Below, one piece after another: positions 55,201 to 64,000 of a stretch of DNA of 64,000 nucleotides. A program made the position numbers and the translations under genes. Position 1 is the stretch's first letter. The number at the start of each line of letters is the position of its first letter. This DNA is from Symbiodinium natans (taxonomy: Eukaryota; Sar; Dinophyceae; Suessiales; Symbiodiniaceae), in the NCBI GenBank assembly GCA_905221605.1, contig CAJNDS010000415.1, positions 1 to 64,000 on the forward strand. The letters are read 5' to 3'. Under the pieces are notes generated by a model. It had not been told where the DNA came from. It did not search any database and saw only the letters and a program-made list of their open reading frames with translations.

Positions 55201-56070
55201 TGCGCCCCTCTGTCTTCCTCCCGCCGTGGACCCGGTCAAAAGGAAGCTTGATGCGTCAAAAAAAAGTATTTGGGGGGTTTCCGAAATTAGGGGGTACCTT
55301 ATTGGGGTCCTTTTTCGAGGAATCCTCCTATATAAATTTTCGGGGTCCCGTTTTTTTGGTAAGCCGCCGTATCATCTCCAACACAACGAGGAGGTCAAAG
55401 ACCTCTCCTAAACTCAACGAAAAAAATCTGCTGCACATGCCGCAGGTGTCTCATTGACCCAGTCGTTGATGGGCTTTGGGTCCGTGCTCATCAGCTCCCG
55501 AGCCTCCGCCCCAAAGTCTGCCTTCACGGAGTCCACGTATTCCTCAAGGCGACTCTTCCAATAAGGAACCGCTCAAGATGATTCATCAGGGGTGTGTTGC
55601 GGGGGCTTCATAGGAGGCCCTGGAGTAATGATTGTTTTTCGTACGAGAGGTTCGATGACCCCAATTTTTCAGGGTTCACTTGGCCCCCAAGGTTCTTTGC
55701 GGATTTGTCCGCGGACCCAAGCAGAGTTCGCCATCTTCACGGGGCTGTCAGCGGCCAGGTTCGGCACCAACATGGTCAATAAGGACATTAGCTCCTTCTC
55801 AGTCCCGGATCCCTCGGTTGAGCCGGCTGCTACCATGGAGAGGCAGCCAGAAATGGAGAGTGGGGAAATCAGAACATTCTCGCTGGCCGGCGCGAGCAAT
55901 CGAAAGAGACGAAAACCCAGCTGATTCACGACCGTCGCCCGCCAGGAGTCTAGTCTGTCCCGAGTAGGGACACTAAACGTCTTCAGTCCAGTCTTTCCAT
56001 GCTGGCTGGGAACAAGCCCATGCCTCTCGCTGCCAGCCATCAGAGCATACGCTTTCACCTGCGACTGCAT
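49275..56070 (-). CDS. Serpin (serine protease inhibitor family), multi-exon
   Basis: Recognisable exons in minus-strand order: about 55696-56070 (QLGFRLFRLLAPASENVLIS, PLSISGCLSMVAAG, ANSAWVR); 55451-55554 (LEEYVDSVKADFGAEARELM to INDWVN); 55163-55217 (KTEGRIPTLFDNKLDDLT); about 53105-53217 (GSWAKSFDVAQTRNS to CDMMHKKDSVLHE); 52890-52964 (EKEMLYTENDQFQAVRLPYN); 49583-49681 (DVIHKATLEVNEEGTVAAAA, the reactive-centre-loop hinge); 49351 to about 49275 (SMPLNPPKFMNVDRPFLFLL, the C-terminal strand). The order matches the serpin fold. The hinge EEGTVAAAA has the small residues needed for loop insertion, so an inhibitory serpin is expected; the P1 region reads MMTRSMPL across the last junction. GA donors occur at 55451 and 49583 and a GC donor at 52890. 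Two short exons (VNAxYFK; the segment before the hinge) and the very C-terminus were not found. No signal peptide seen, but the start is uncertain. Confidence 0.85.
49352..49582 (-). other. 231-bp serpin intron flanked by direct repeat AGGAGT (GA-AG type)
   Basis: Exon ends ACG-AG|GAGTGTCGG and the next begins CCAG|GAGTATGCC. AGGAGT is present on both sides, and the splice gives the in-frame Thr-Arg-Ser-Met of the reactive loop. Confidence 0.75.
50111..50160 (+). repeat. tRNA-like A-box sequence, possible SINE head
   Basis: GCGGTAGCTCAGTGGTGAGAG matches the D-arm/A-box of eukaryotic tRNAs (TAGCTCAGTGG). A weak B-box-like TTGATCAATTCC follows at about 35 bp. No full cloverleaf forms, so this is at most a tRNA-derived fragment. 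Confidence 0.3.
51726..51800. mobile_element. Diverged inverted copy of the 45.76-kb fold-back family
   Basis: The reverse complement reads TTGGGATGCTCCCCCTCATACGAACAGTCCTTGCTAGGGATTGCAGTACCCC, in pieces matching the left arm at 45761-45811 (TTGGGATATGCCCCCTTATA, CGAACAGTCCTTAGTAGGGA). Confidence 0.6.
52058..52172. repeat. Array of an 8-bp telomere variant (CCCCTAAA)
   Basis: After three CCCTAAA/CCCTAAC units the unit becomes CCCCTAAA for about ten copies, then returns to CCCTAAA. A homogeneous octamer variant suggests local tandem amplification. Confidence 0.92.
53401..53418 (+). repeat. A18 run
   Basis: Uninterrupted adenines on the plus strand at 53401-53418, 180 bp downstream (in minus-strand sense) of the nested glycosyltransferase stop. 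On the coding strand of that gene it reads as poly-T, so it is not a retro-copy poly-A tail. Confidence 0.8.
53597..54595 (-). CDS. DUF5672-like glycosyltransferase, intronless, nested inside the serpin gene
   Basis: This is an intact 332-codon frame. The N-terminus has a signal/anchor-like stretch (MWPVLLSVLTTTSAVQ) after a 13-residue lead, so the start may be the second Met (54556). The core pattern of the DUF5672 family is clear: LLAQTDTWLCNSAHASIRPF, then LPYDYVGAPWG, then KGGNGGFSLRDREAML, then EDVFFCNH, and later LVGVHKL. QTD is the probable DxD-like metal/sugar-nucleotide site, and the GGNGG loop and ED are hallmarks. A secretory-pathway location follows from the N-terminus. An AG (ttacaag) lies about 20 bp before the first ATG. 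It sits between serpin exons 55163-55217 and 53105-53217 on the same strand. Being a single exon amid heavily split genes suggests origin by retroposition. Substrate unknown. Confidence 0.82.
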   Translation of the reverse strand: MESPCPRTTPHASMWPVLLSVLTTTSAVQHRMPEYNRSELSIMIPEPRPLTSLPLVALQAHTHFPELQVQILHGLANEEFVYQEKTLKNLRNKGVLVLTRLPSNFFQGNLSTDRYSSMLKAPDFWSSALTPKILLAQTDTWLCNSAHASIRPFLPYDYVGAPWGHLVADCPDKGGNGGFSLRDREAMLRVTRRPLQSLNDLLLPEDVFFCNHASLKLPPRQLARHFAREEKIEQSNENAAESLVGVHKLVTGDSNGFTKEEALTFFEDRCPGVSLMVQAMGRLDTSFGWKESDNLVQKWMREVRQRLILSQRPSQGLAALNLRLLSSAGIGG

Positions 56071-56074
56071 GGTG

Positions 56075-58190
56075 TGACTGCTTACCTGAAGGCATTGCGT
56101 GCCGAAATGTGCAGACTAAACCTCTATTTCAGTCGAAGAAGCCCCGTAGATTGCACGAGGACCTCACAAAGGACAACCTCTAAAGCTGTCCTGGAGACAG
56201 TTCTAAAAAATCGTCAGAAGGTGCCTCGGGAGGCTCTTCAGCATGTAGAAGTCTGCCGGATTGCATCAAGCACAGCAAAGCCGCAGAGGCCAAGAACACA
56301 TGCCGCTTCCTTACTCGCCCAATACATGCGGGAATGAAGCTTGCATGTTCTTGCCTCTTGGGAATGAAGCTTACAAGGTTCAGGGTTCAGAGGCCCTTAG
56401 TTGCTTCTTGGAAATTGGCCAAGTTTCCGTATGCTGGGAAAAGCCCTCGCGCGCTTCATCACGTGCTTGACCATCAGCTGTACTTTGGTCGGCATCGTGA
56501 CGGTTGATCTTGAGCTTAGAAATGCTACGGACGCACCACGCCGCGGCCCCAAAGCACTAAAACCGAAGCCATGAGATGATGAAAGTCAGCAAGACCAAGC
56601 CTAGCTGTTACCTGTCAATTCAAGTCGGAAACCCAAAGAAGCTCCCTGCCAGAAGGCCTGCACAGGGCCCACCGCGCTTTCCTTGGCTGGGTTTTTAGCA
56701 GCACATACTGACGGCCCCCATAGAAGCCGTTACAATCCATGTTCGCCCCAAGGCTCTAAGACATAAAAGAGCCCCAAAAAAGCACAACGAGGTCCCCACC
56801 CCCCGCCCCAAGAAACCGGAGGAGGATGTGACAGAGCAGTGCAGTAGGCTGCGAAGCTTCTTCCGTACCAACCACTCCGCGGCCCGGGTCGCTCTGGAGA
56901 ACCAGGGCCTGGGCTCCATGAGAGTTTTCGGGTTCAGGGTCTTTTGATGTCTTTGCTGTCTTTGCATCAGGGCTTCATATAGTTTATATAGGCCTTCGGG
57001 GGGTTATGTCACCGCGCTCTTGCGACCACGCATCATATTGGCATGGGCATCTCTCGGAAAGGAAAGCCCCAAGCCACCCTGACCTGAACTCCCCCCCCGT
57101 GCCAGCCTGCGGGGTTTTACCCTCGGCGTCCACCACCTGGAATCCTTGACTTCGCATCATGGCGGTGTTATGCGGTGTTCGCAGGACAGGGGAGAAATTT
57201 GAATGGCCCGGAAGCTTGAAACTGAGCCGGGGGGTTCTCAGGAACACTTGTTGCTTCTCGCGAGGCACATCACCGCAACAGACCTACTGAACTGGGATGC
57301 TGCCCCAAGCGAATCTTCCCAAATCTGCATCCCTAATTCTAGAGCACCCTGAAGCCTAAACCTCCTCAAACCCCCTCAACCCCGCCCCCCCCCCCCGCCC
57401 CAGGCAAACCCCTCGGGTTGATTATTGGTCCGGGGCTCGCAGCGATCCCGCAGAACGTTCCACAAGCACCAGCCAGCCATCGGCATCCGTGCCCAAGGCC
57501 TCAGAGGAGTGGCCCTACTCAGGGGAACGGGGAAAGTGCCGGGTTTAGGGTTACTGCTGACTACCCAAAACATCCCACAAGTACACCTTTTTCCACAGCC
57601 GAACCTTTTGGCAAGTAGACTGGCTCACGCCGTCACAACACCAGCTTAGAAGTGCAAACCCCCAATGGCTTTCGATAGCCCATGCCGCCCACGATAACTA
57701 CAGTATAGATTGCCGGCCAAGTTCCATGTCGCGGCGGGCATCGGGCGAGAGCGCGCCGTCTTCGTGGAGGAAAAACCGATCCTAATTTTTTTGACGTTGG
57801 GGCAAAAGGATCTCAATCATGCTAAACCTGACGCGCACCGCGCACCTTCCTGGCCAAAATCCAAGAACACGATCATGATTTGAATGCACATAAATATATT
57901 TGCACGAAATTGCATGTCTAATCTAATCCCTCACTCCTGCGTAGCACGACATTGCAGTCTGCCACGTCTTGTCTGGAGAAATGCTGTACGTCGCTCAGGG
58001 GGAAGGATGGGGGGGCCATCAAGAATTCCTCAGCAAAGTCCGGTTTTAAGTGCGGCCTGAAGCCGAGACCACAAGCTCAAGCTTCAAAGTTTGACAAACA
58101 AATACAACTGAAATAAGTCCATAACCCTATACACCATAGCCCTCAAAAACTCGGCAAACCCTAGCGAAGCCCTGTTGTGGAGCAGCAGCA
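56075..58190 (-). other. Interval with one weak exon candidate
   Basis: The minus strand at about 57120-57185 encodes LRTPHNTAMMRSQGFQVVDA and may be an exon. Otherwise a C-rich run (57385-57400), TTTAGGG unit at 57543, and no supportable gene. Confidence 0.25.
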
Positions 58191-58199
58191 CGTGAAACT

Positions 58200-58900
58200 C
58201 AGAACCGAGCTGCGTTGATCAGGTCTTGGCACGTGCAGAGAACCACCGGACTACCAGGCATGCAGACGCCGCGTAGGTCCTTCAAATTCATGTGGAACTT
58301 GGTGCTGGGCATAATTATTGCTGTATGAAGCATGCTGTTATGGCGGGGGGGGGGTATACAGAAGTGGTCATAACACTGTGTGCATGTTCCAATGTACCGC
58401 TTAAGCCCTTTCAAGGCCTTTGTGGCCCCACGCCTTGTGGGCATGACAGAGCTTGCAGAGACTTGACTTGCAGAGCTTGCAGGGTCCGACACAAAGAACC
58501 CGCCCCGCCCCGGAAGTCGAATCCTTGACGTACCTGGCGATACCATCCTCCTGGCGTCATGGGCTCTTGGTGACTTGAAGGGACCATGGCCTGGGACCGC
58601 ATAATTGCATGGTACTGTTGAGGGGGCAGAAGCACGCGGGCTTGAAGTTAACAGTTAGCTACGAGGCCCTACGGCCCTACGAGACAGAATCACTTGTGGT
58701 CTTTCATTATTGCTTCTTGTTGTGTTTGCCTCCCTTCTGCATCTGCCGGGTTGCCAGGACTTGCTGCCGCAAGGTGCGCGAGGAGCGGGCGCAACTGATG
58801 AACTTGTTGAAGATGTCCAAGTTGCAAAGCCAACCTCTCAGCATGTCGGGCGCGGCTTGCGCTGTCGGGACTAGGGAGCAGCATGTTGCACAGCGTGCGC
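58200..58900 (-). CDS. Possible exons of an unidentified protein
   Basis: Two minus-strand segments have coding-like composition: about 58758-58850 (GWLCNLDIFNKFISCARSSR then TLRQQVLATRQMQ) and a terminal-looking 58199-58290 (LKDLRGVCMPGSPVVLCTCQ, then DLINAARF and stop). They could be consecutive exons of one gene. No family recognised, splice phase not verified. Confidence 0.25.
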
Positions 58901-59923
58901 TGCCATGTCCACCCTTTTTCGTGGTGAGTGCGAAGCGTGTCACGGACCAAGGGCTTGGGACTCAGGCTTTCGTCTTCTACCCATGTCCAAGTAGATTGAC
59001 TGAATGAGCCTCGTTGGGCTATGCTTATTTTTGCGAAGTGCCATGCATCGGCCGCTACTTACGTCAAGGAGCGACTTTCATCATCGTCGTCTCCGGGGAA
59101 GAGCGGGCCCATGTGGCTTGCCAAAAAGCAGACCTCCAAACAAGGGAAGCAAAAGCAGGAAGCCGAAGCTGAGGATCATAAGAATGCTGGACTTCGAGCA
59201 TGAACTACTGAGCTGGATGGAGGAAAGAACAACTTTATTAAGACGTGCGAAGTACATTATGCAGCAATTGAAGCCTTGGGCAAAAGATGGCAAAAAACAA
59301 AAAAGTTCCCAAGTCCATTTTCGAACTTCTCTTCGGCTGGGGCAGGGACCCTCCAGTCGACAAACCAAGTCGCGAGCAAGACTTCAGTAGTATGAGGGAA
59401 GCATTAGGGTGGGTGGTGCAAACTGTCTGTGCCTTAAACTGTCATGTGGCTACCCAGGTCTGCCTCCCCCCCCTGACTGTGAACTTGACTCCTCCCTCCT
59501 CCCCCAAGGCGCCTCTGCATCGAAGAGGAGTGCATCCACCTGAGATGAGATTGGGGAACCTGCTGCTGGTTCCTCATGTACTTGAACGGGGGCTTGGGGA
59601 GTTGGAGGACAAGGAGTGTGGGCTGACTTTGCTACATTGGTGCCCATAGTTGATGCCGAACTTCTGAAACATGGCTGCTGTGCATTGCTGTGCCCTGAGC
59701 CCAATTTGCAAGCCACGCTTCGTCCTCCGGTGTCGTGGGGGCTGCACAGGCTGTCAAGTAAGCCTTCGCGGAGCCCAAGGGGCTCAGACAGGCGAGGGTC
59801 CGGGAGTTGCTCTGCGCAGTAGACGTGTTGAAAACAGGTCCTGGGAGGCATCTTAGAATTTCTGAAATGCCAGCCCTTGAATCCCAAACGAATTCTTGAC
59901 AAACTGGAAATATGCGTGGGTGC

Positions 59924-60119
59924 CTTGATGAAGAGCCGCTTCTGACGGAGGTCTTTCCTGAACACTTCATCGGTCAGGGCAGGGGCGAATGAAGGCCAGA
60001 ACGAAGCCGCGACCTCTTCAAAAAACGTCAAGTGCCCTAAATACCCCAACATCTCGGAAGCAAAGACCTTGTTCCGACTGAGCTCAATAAGGTGCCGGAG
60101 GTACATCCCATCATATCCC
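59924..60119 (-). CDS. Exon of an unidentified protein (AG|G ... AAG|GC)
   Basis: A 196-bp exon with clean borders: acceptor 'gagag|g' and a GC donor. It encodes GYDGMYLRHLIELSRNKVFA, then EMLGYLGHLTFFEEV, then FWPSFAPALTDEVFRKDL and ends RQKRLFIK. The pattern is helical with aromatic residues. Further upstream, the minus strand at 60200-60560 is open with LYLERREVCSWKVLFIENRR and TRLQTDDGLRIIDFEW, which may be the preceding exon or exons. I do not recognise the family. Confidence 0.45.
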
Positions 60120-60639
60120 CTCTCGAAAGTCTAATGCCTCACTCTAACAGAAGGGCCGGGCATCGGGCAGCAGACTCGGACTACGCATGCCAGGTCTTGG
60201 GCGGCGTGTGCAACTACCTGGGCTCCGCGAAAGCTTGGGTCTGGGTACCACCTTGACACTATCCGGTGCCTGTGCTCGTGAGTCGTGCTGCGGTGGCAGA
60301 AGGCTCTTGTGTGTCTCAGCTCGAAGCAACCAGGTTGCGGTCCACTCGAAATCGATGATGCGCAGCCCGTCATCAGTCTGCAGCCTGGTCGCCCATCTTC
60401 TTCCCAATTCCCAACTAGAAGAACTGCACCTTCTGGCTAAGACCAGCCGCCGATTCTCAATAAACAACACCTTCCAAGAACACACTTCCCTTCGTTCGAG
60501 ATACAGATTGGCCAAGTGGGCGTCCGCGTGCCTGGGAGGTTCTGACTTGGCAATCGGCGCTAGCTCAAACCCTCACGATGAGGTAAGGGTAGACAAAGAA
60601 AGCTTCGGGTTGACCGGACGTGCAGGTCGGTGGGTGACG

Positions 60640-61140
60640 CCTATACCCACTATATGGTAACCGCCATTCATGCCACCGCACCCCTGCCTCAAATAGGAGC
60701 AATTCTTCGATTTACTGGTATCATGTGTACTGAGCTTGCGACCGAGGAACATGGCCTGAAGATACAGGGTATGCCGTGCCGATGAGACCCAGCTATTGCG
60801 GTCGAGCGGCACAGTCACTGCACGCGCGCCGATCTTCGTGGCCGGCGTGAAGGCCTGCTTGGGGTACAGAGGATTGCGGGCTGGGCCCACGCCAACGCGT
60901 CTGGTAGGACATCCTACCAAAACATATCCTCCATCCCCATCCCCCCGAACTTCAACCAATTCCGAATCCCAAGCCCAGCACTCTGAAACCAACTCCCAAA
61001 CATCCTGTTGTAGGCGCGCACCATCATAAGACCCACACGCACAAACCCGCAGAGCACAAAAGGCGCCTGGGGTCCGAGCCAGGTGGCCAAGGCCTCTTCC
61101 GAGAGCTCCGTAAGGTGCTCCTCCAATCTATTTTGTGACA
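60640..61140 (-). CDS. Possible exons of the same or a neighbouring minus-strand gene
   Basis: Two segments: about 60690-60890 (PARNPLYPKQAFTPATKIGA, then VTVPLDRNSWVSSARHTLYL) and about 61010-61130 (EEHLTELSEEALATWLGPQ, a likely exon with acceptor 'ggag|' and GC-type donor after GPQ). Order and strand agree with the 59.9-60.1 kb exon. Function unknown. Confidence 0.28.
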
Positions 61141-61889
61141 TCTACTAAATGGCAAGGAGCTCGTATTCTGGAGGGCTGTGGAAGTGTTTTTGCCTCGATC
61201 TGCCATACTGTGTTGTGTGTAGAAGACTCAGGACGCAGAAAAATCCGAGCTCCAGGAGAATCAGCTGAAACCAAAGGTCCTCCCGGCAAGTGGCGGGCCA
61301 CCTTTCACGGAACCAAGAGAAAAGTCGGATGGCTCAGGCCAGGCAGTTTTGAGTTGCTGGATACCCTCACGTGAAAGAGGGCTAAGTCAAGCCCAACGCC
61401 CTGTAAACGAGAAACCACGAAGCTCCAAGCGCCCACAGCCAAGGCGCACGTGCGAGGCGTCGGGAACAGGAGCGAGGAAAGGCCAGCGAGCTTTGAGTCG
61501 GTCCCGAAAGGAGTCCTGCAACAGTTTGCTAGGCCCTCACTTTATCGTACCCACTGAACAGTTCTTGGTTTCAAGGGCCTTTCTTCTTTCGGTTTTGGAG
61601 ATTTGTAAAGTGGATGTGAGCTGGAAGGTGTGAGAAGTTGTGAGGCTAAAGGCAACGTCTACCGAAGAAACAAGGATCAGCCGTAAGCATCGAAGGAACC
61701 CTCAACCCCCAACTACCCCAATTGCTTCGTGTCGAGAGGCAAACCAAGCAGTCGGCCAGCTGTGCACGTCTGCGAGTCTTAGCGGATCAAGGACAATTTT
61801 TCAGCGGAAGAAATTCAGCAACCTTGCCTCCTCTGTTTGTCCGACGTTGGCTGTAGCCACCTCAAGCCCTGAGCAATAACTAACGAAAG

Positions 61890-62870
61890 GGTTTTCGGAC
61901 CTCTTATTAGAGTGAAGCGACGCCACGACTAGTTGCTCGCAGGGGATGTTATTAGATTGGCTGAAGACCCATGATATGCTTTGCAGCTTTTGCTTTATGC
62001 CAACTGAGTCGAGGCGCAACCGTCCCAGTTCTTCGAGCACCGAATCCGATAACTCCTTGGGAAGCAACTTCCGCATCGGTGGAGAATACAGCGTTCATGA
62101 TGCTTCGTGGAGATGCTTACGGGCCGAAAATGGCTTTGACGCATCGGCGTTCGTTTCAGGGGGAAGGTCCTGGCATCGAAATGTCGGATGCTGTTACCTC
62201 AAACTCGAGCTAACTCAACACTTCGCTGTTAGGACGAAGACAGCCGCACCGACCTTAAAACCGGCAAGCCTGCAACCCCCCCCCCCCCCCTACTCTGCAG
62301 CTTCATCCCAGGAGCAAGCCCGGCACCCTCCCACACCTCCACAGCAGGCTGGGTTTTAAGCCGGGCTGATTGCACTTTCGGAGCCTTGGTCGGGATTTGG
62401 GCCTTTGGGTTTGGGCCGTTTCATCTCCCTCAACACTTCGCAGCTGAAGGGCTTCGGTTTATGGAGTTTTAGAGGCCAAAATCCTGCAAAGACCTTGCCA
62501 GCGCCAGCCCGCAACTTTACACGCAAAGTCCGACACGCTATAGTTTCCCAGACTAGGGCCCCTTGCGCATGTAGGGCAACAAGGATCATAAGGACATGCA
62601 TCAACAGCCCCTGCCTCCGCGAACCAGTCGCCGCCTGCTGCCAGCCTCCTGGGCGCAGCCCCGTGGGCGGAGAAAAGCCTCGGAGGATTTCTTGCGAAAG
62701 ACCAGAGTCTGATGAGTCTGGAGCAACATCTTCGCAAACTGTCGTTAGCGGAGCCTCGTGCTGTATCTTCGTCTCGTGCCAAAAAGTGTCGTACAATGCG
62801 GGGATGGACCGGCGTAACTCTCCTCTCGAAATGGCTGTCACTTTTGGAGCTTCGCTTCGCACTCGCATGC
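61890..62870 (-). CDS. Possible exons of an unidentified minus-strand protein
   Basis: About 61910-62076 encodes MRKLLPKELSDSVLEELGRL, then SWVFSQSNNIPCEQLVVASL; about 62660-62868 encodes ISRGELRRSIPALYDTFWHE, then SSDSGLSQEILRGFSP. Both have coding-like composition on the same strand as their neighbours. Competing frames are open in the second, so the call is weak. A C13 run lies between them (62278-62290). Confidence 0.28.
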
Positions 62871-62899
62871 CAGAAGTGTTTTCGCGAACAAGGATCGGG

Positions 62900-64000
62900 T
62901 GTGTCGGGGCCGCAATCTTTGCGATCAGAGCTCTCTGTCGATTCCCACTTTGCGCTGATCATGGTTCACTGCAGCTGACTGTTTTTGATACGTTCGTTGT
63001 CAGGTCTGTCTCTAGTTTGCGTTTAAATGACAGCTCCATGCTGTTGAAAGTTATAAGGTAAGGCAACGGTAGCTCCTTGTGAACAGCTTGGCAACTTGTT
63101 TCTGCCCTGTAACGACATTAGCCGGTAAGGCCTGCGATCTTCGTAAGACCCCATGTCCAAGAGCGTACAGGCTTACGGCTCACGGATCAGCCCGACCCAC
63201 GGCAGTCTAGGCACTCTGCAGCGGCACCAGTGCGCTCCACCTTGGACAATGCTTTGAGCGGTCGGAGGTGTTTCAATATGCACTTTGCGCTTTGCGCTGT
63301 GGGGTACATGGCATGGGAGTAGACATATAGACTATAGACATAATTCATAGGTCATAGGCCTGGTTCCAAACAAAGCCGCTCACTGGTCACCGGTCCGAGG
63401 AGCTGAGAGTGGATCTTCCATCGCTTCCTGGAACAAGGCACAAGCAGCTGGTCCGACGGACCGAAGCAAAGCGACTCACCATATCTCACCCATTGAGCAT
63501 TCTCAGATCCACATGCATCCCATTGCATCCCCGTCAACCGACCCCACTAGAGTCACCAAAGTTTCAAAGGCAGTATGGACCCTACTTCAGCTAACCAAAC
63601 CACCTTGAGCATGAACAGTTTCTGCCTTGTGTAGAACTCAATCGCTGTGAAGTTTCATGGGGGAACCTACTAATTGTAGGGTGCGACTCTTTGGCGGGTT
63701 CTTCACATTTACTTGCCGAAGGTGGACTGGCTTCATGGGCATTGGATGGGAGGCCTGCGCACCAGCATTTCAGGAATTGCAGGACTTGAGAGAACAACTC
63801 AAAGACAACAGAAAATCTGGCTTTCTTGGGGCCGGCTTCTTGTAATATAAGGCGCAGACAAGTTTCATCTGATGGGTTGGTTTGCATGGCAAACAGCTTG
63901 CTTCCATGTTGCACTGGTGCAAACGGCGTCTTTTAGGTCCCCTCCCCTGCACAGAACACACGAGTGAAAAAGCAAAGCTCCGACAAGTCGTGCAGTCCTC
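62900..64000. other. Right edge without a supportable gene
   Basis: A plus-strand segment near 63773-63825 (QELQDLREQLKDNRKS) looks like a short helical exon, but nothing around it supports a gene model. Nothing else is recognised. Confidence 0.25.

Overview
The window looks like nuclear DNA of a dinoflagellate, probably a symbiodiniacean or a relative. This rests on four things visible in the sequence. Genes are cut into many short exons. The introns use GC and GA donors as well as GT, nearly always with AG|G at the 3' side. Plant-type telomere units (TTTAGGG/CCCTAAA) are scattered through introns and spacers. Genes lie in one-direction blocks, and several start codons sit just after an AG that fits a spliced-leader acceptor. 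No bacterial, organellar or rRNA signature was seen. Most coding sequence outside 19-31 kb is in exons of 35-200 bp, so I reassembled genes by hand from splice phase and family motifs.

Layout. 0-2.8 kb, minus strand: the N-terminal part of a protein with a 'VSHYWG' domain running off the left edge, a myristoylated/palmitoylated-type EF-hand protein, and exons of an unidentified membrane protein. 2.8-11 kb: almost gene-poor, with a 340-bp TG microsatellite. 11.0-18.7 kb, minus strand: a coiled-coil protein in many exons and, upstream of it, six consecutive exons of a Ser/Thr protein kinase domain; the two may be one gene. 19.3-31.4 kb, plus strand: a compact block with long open frames, containing a 49-residue SR/Trp-rich protein, a Lys-rich/RGG-like to RING-H2 protein, an 87-residue NLS-bearing protein, a 1,570-residue two-exon protein with a DDE-transposase-like acidic pattern, and a basic 307-residue protein. 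Three related hairpin elements with different but self-complementary stems lie between these genes. 31.5-38.5 kb, minus strand: a two-exon C-terminus of an unidentified protein and an ankyrin-repeat gene with one repeat fragment per exon. 38.5-49 kb: repeat-rich, with fold-back elements, microsatellites and the longest telomere-like tract. 49.2-56 kb, minus strand: a serpin gene in at least seven recognisable exons, with an intact intronless glycosyltransferase (DUF5672-like) gene nested in one of its introns. 56-64 kb, minus strand: scattered exons of genes I cannot name.

The strongest unusual signals are the 19.3-31.4 kb block with its covarying hairpins; introns flanked by 5-6 bp direct repeats (AGGTGC, AGGAGT, GAGCT), as expected for introner-type insertion; and the glycosyltransferase nested inside the serpin. 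The genes do not form one obvious pathway. The 19-31 kb block is the only place where neighbouring genes look as if they might work or move together.
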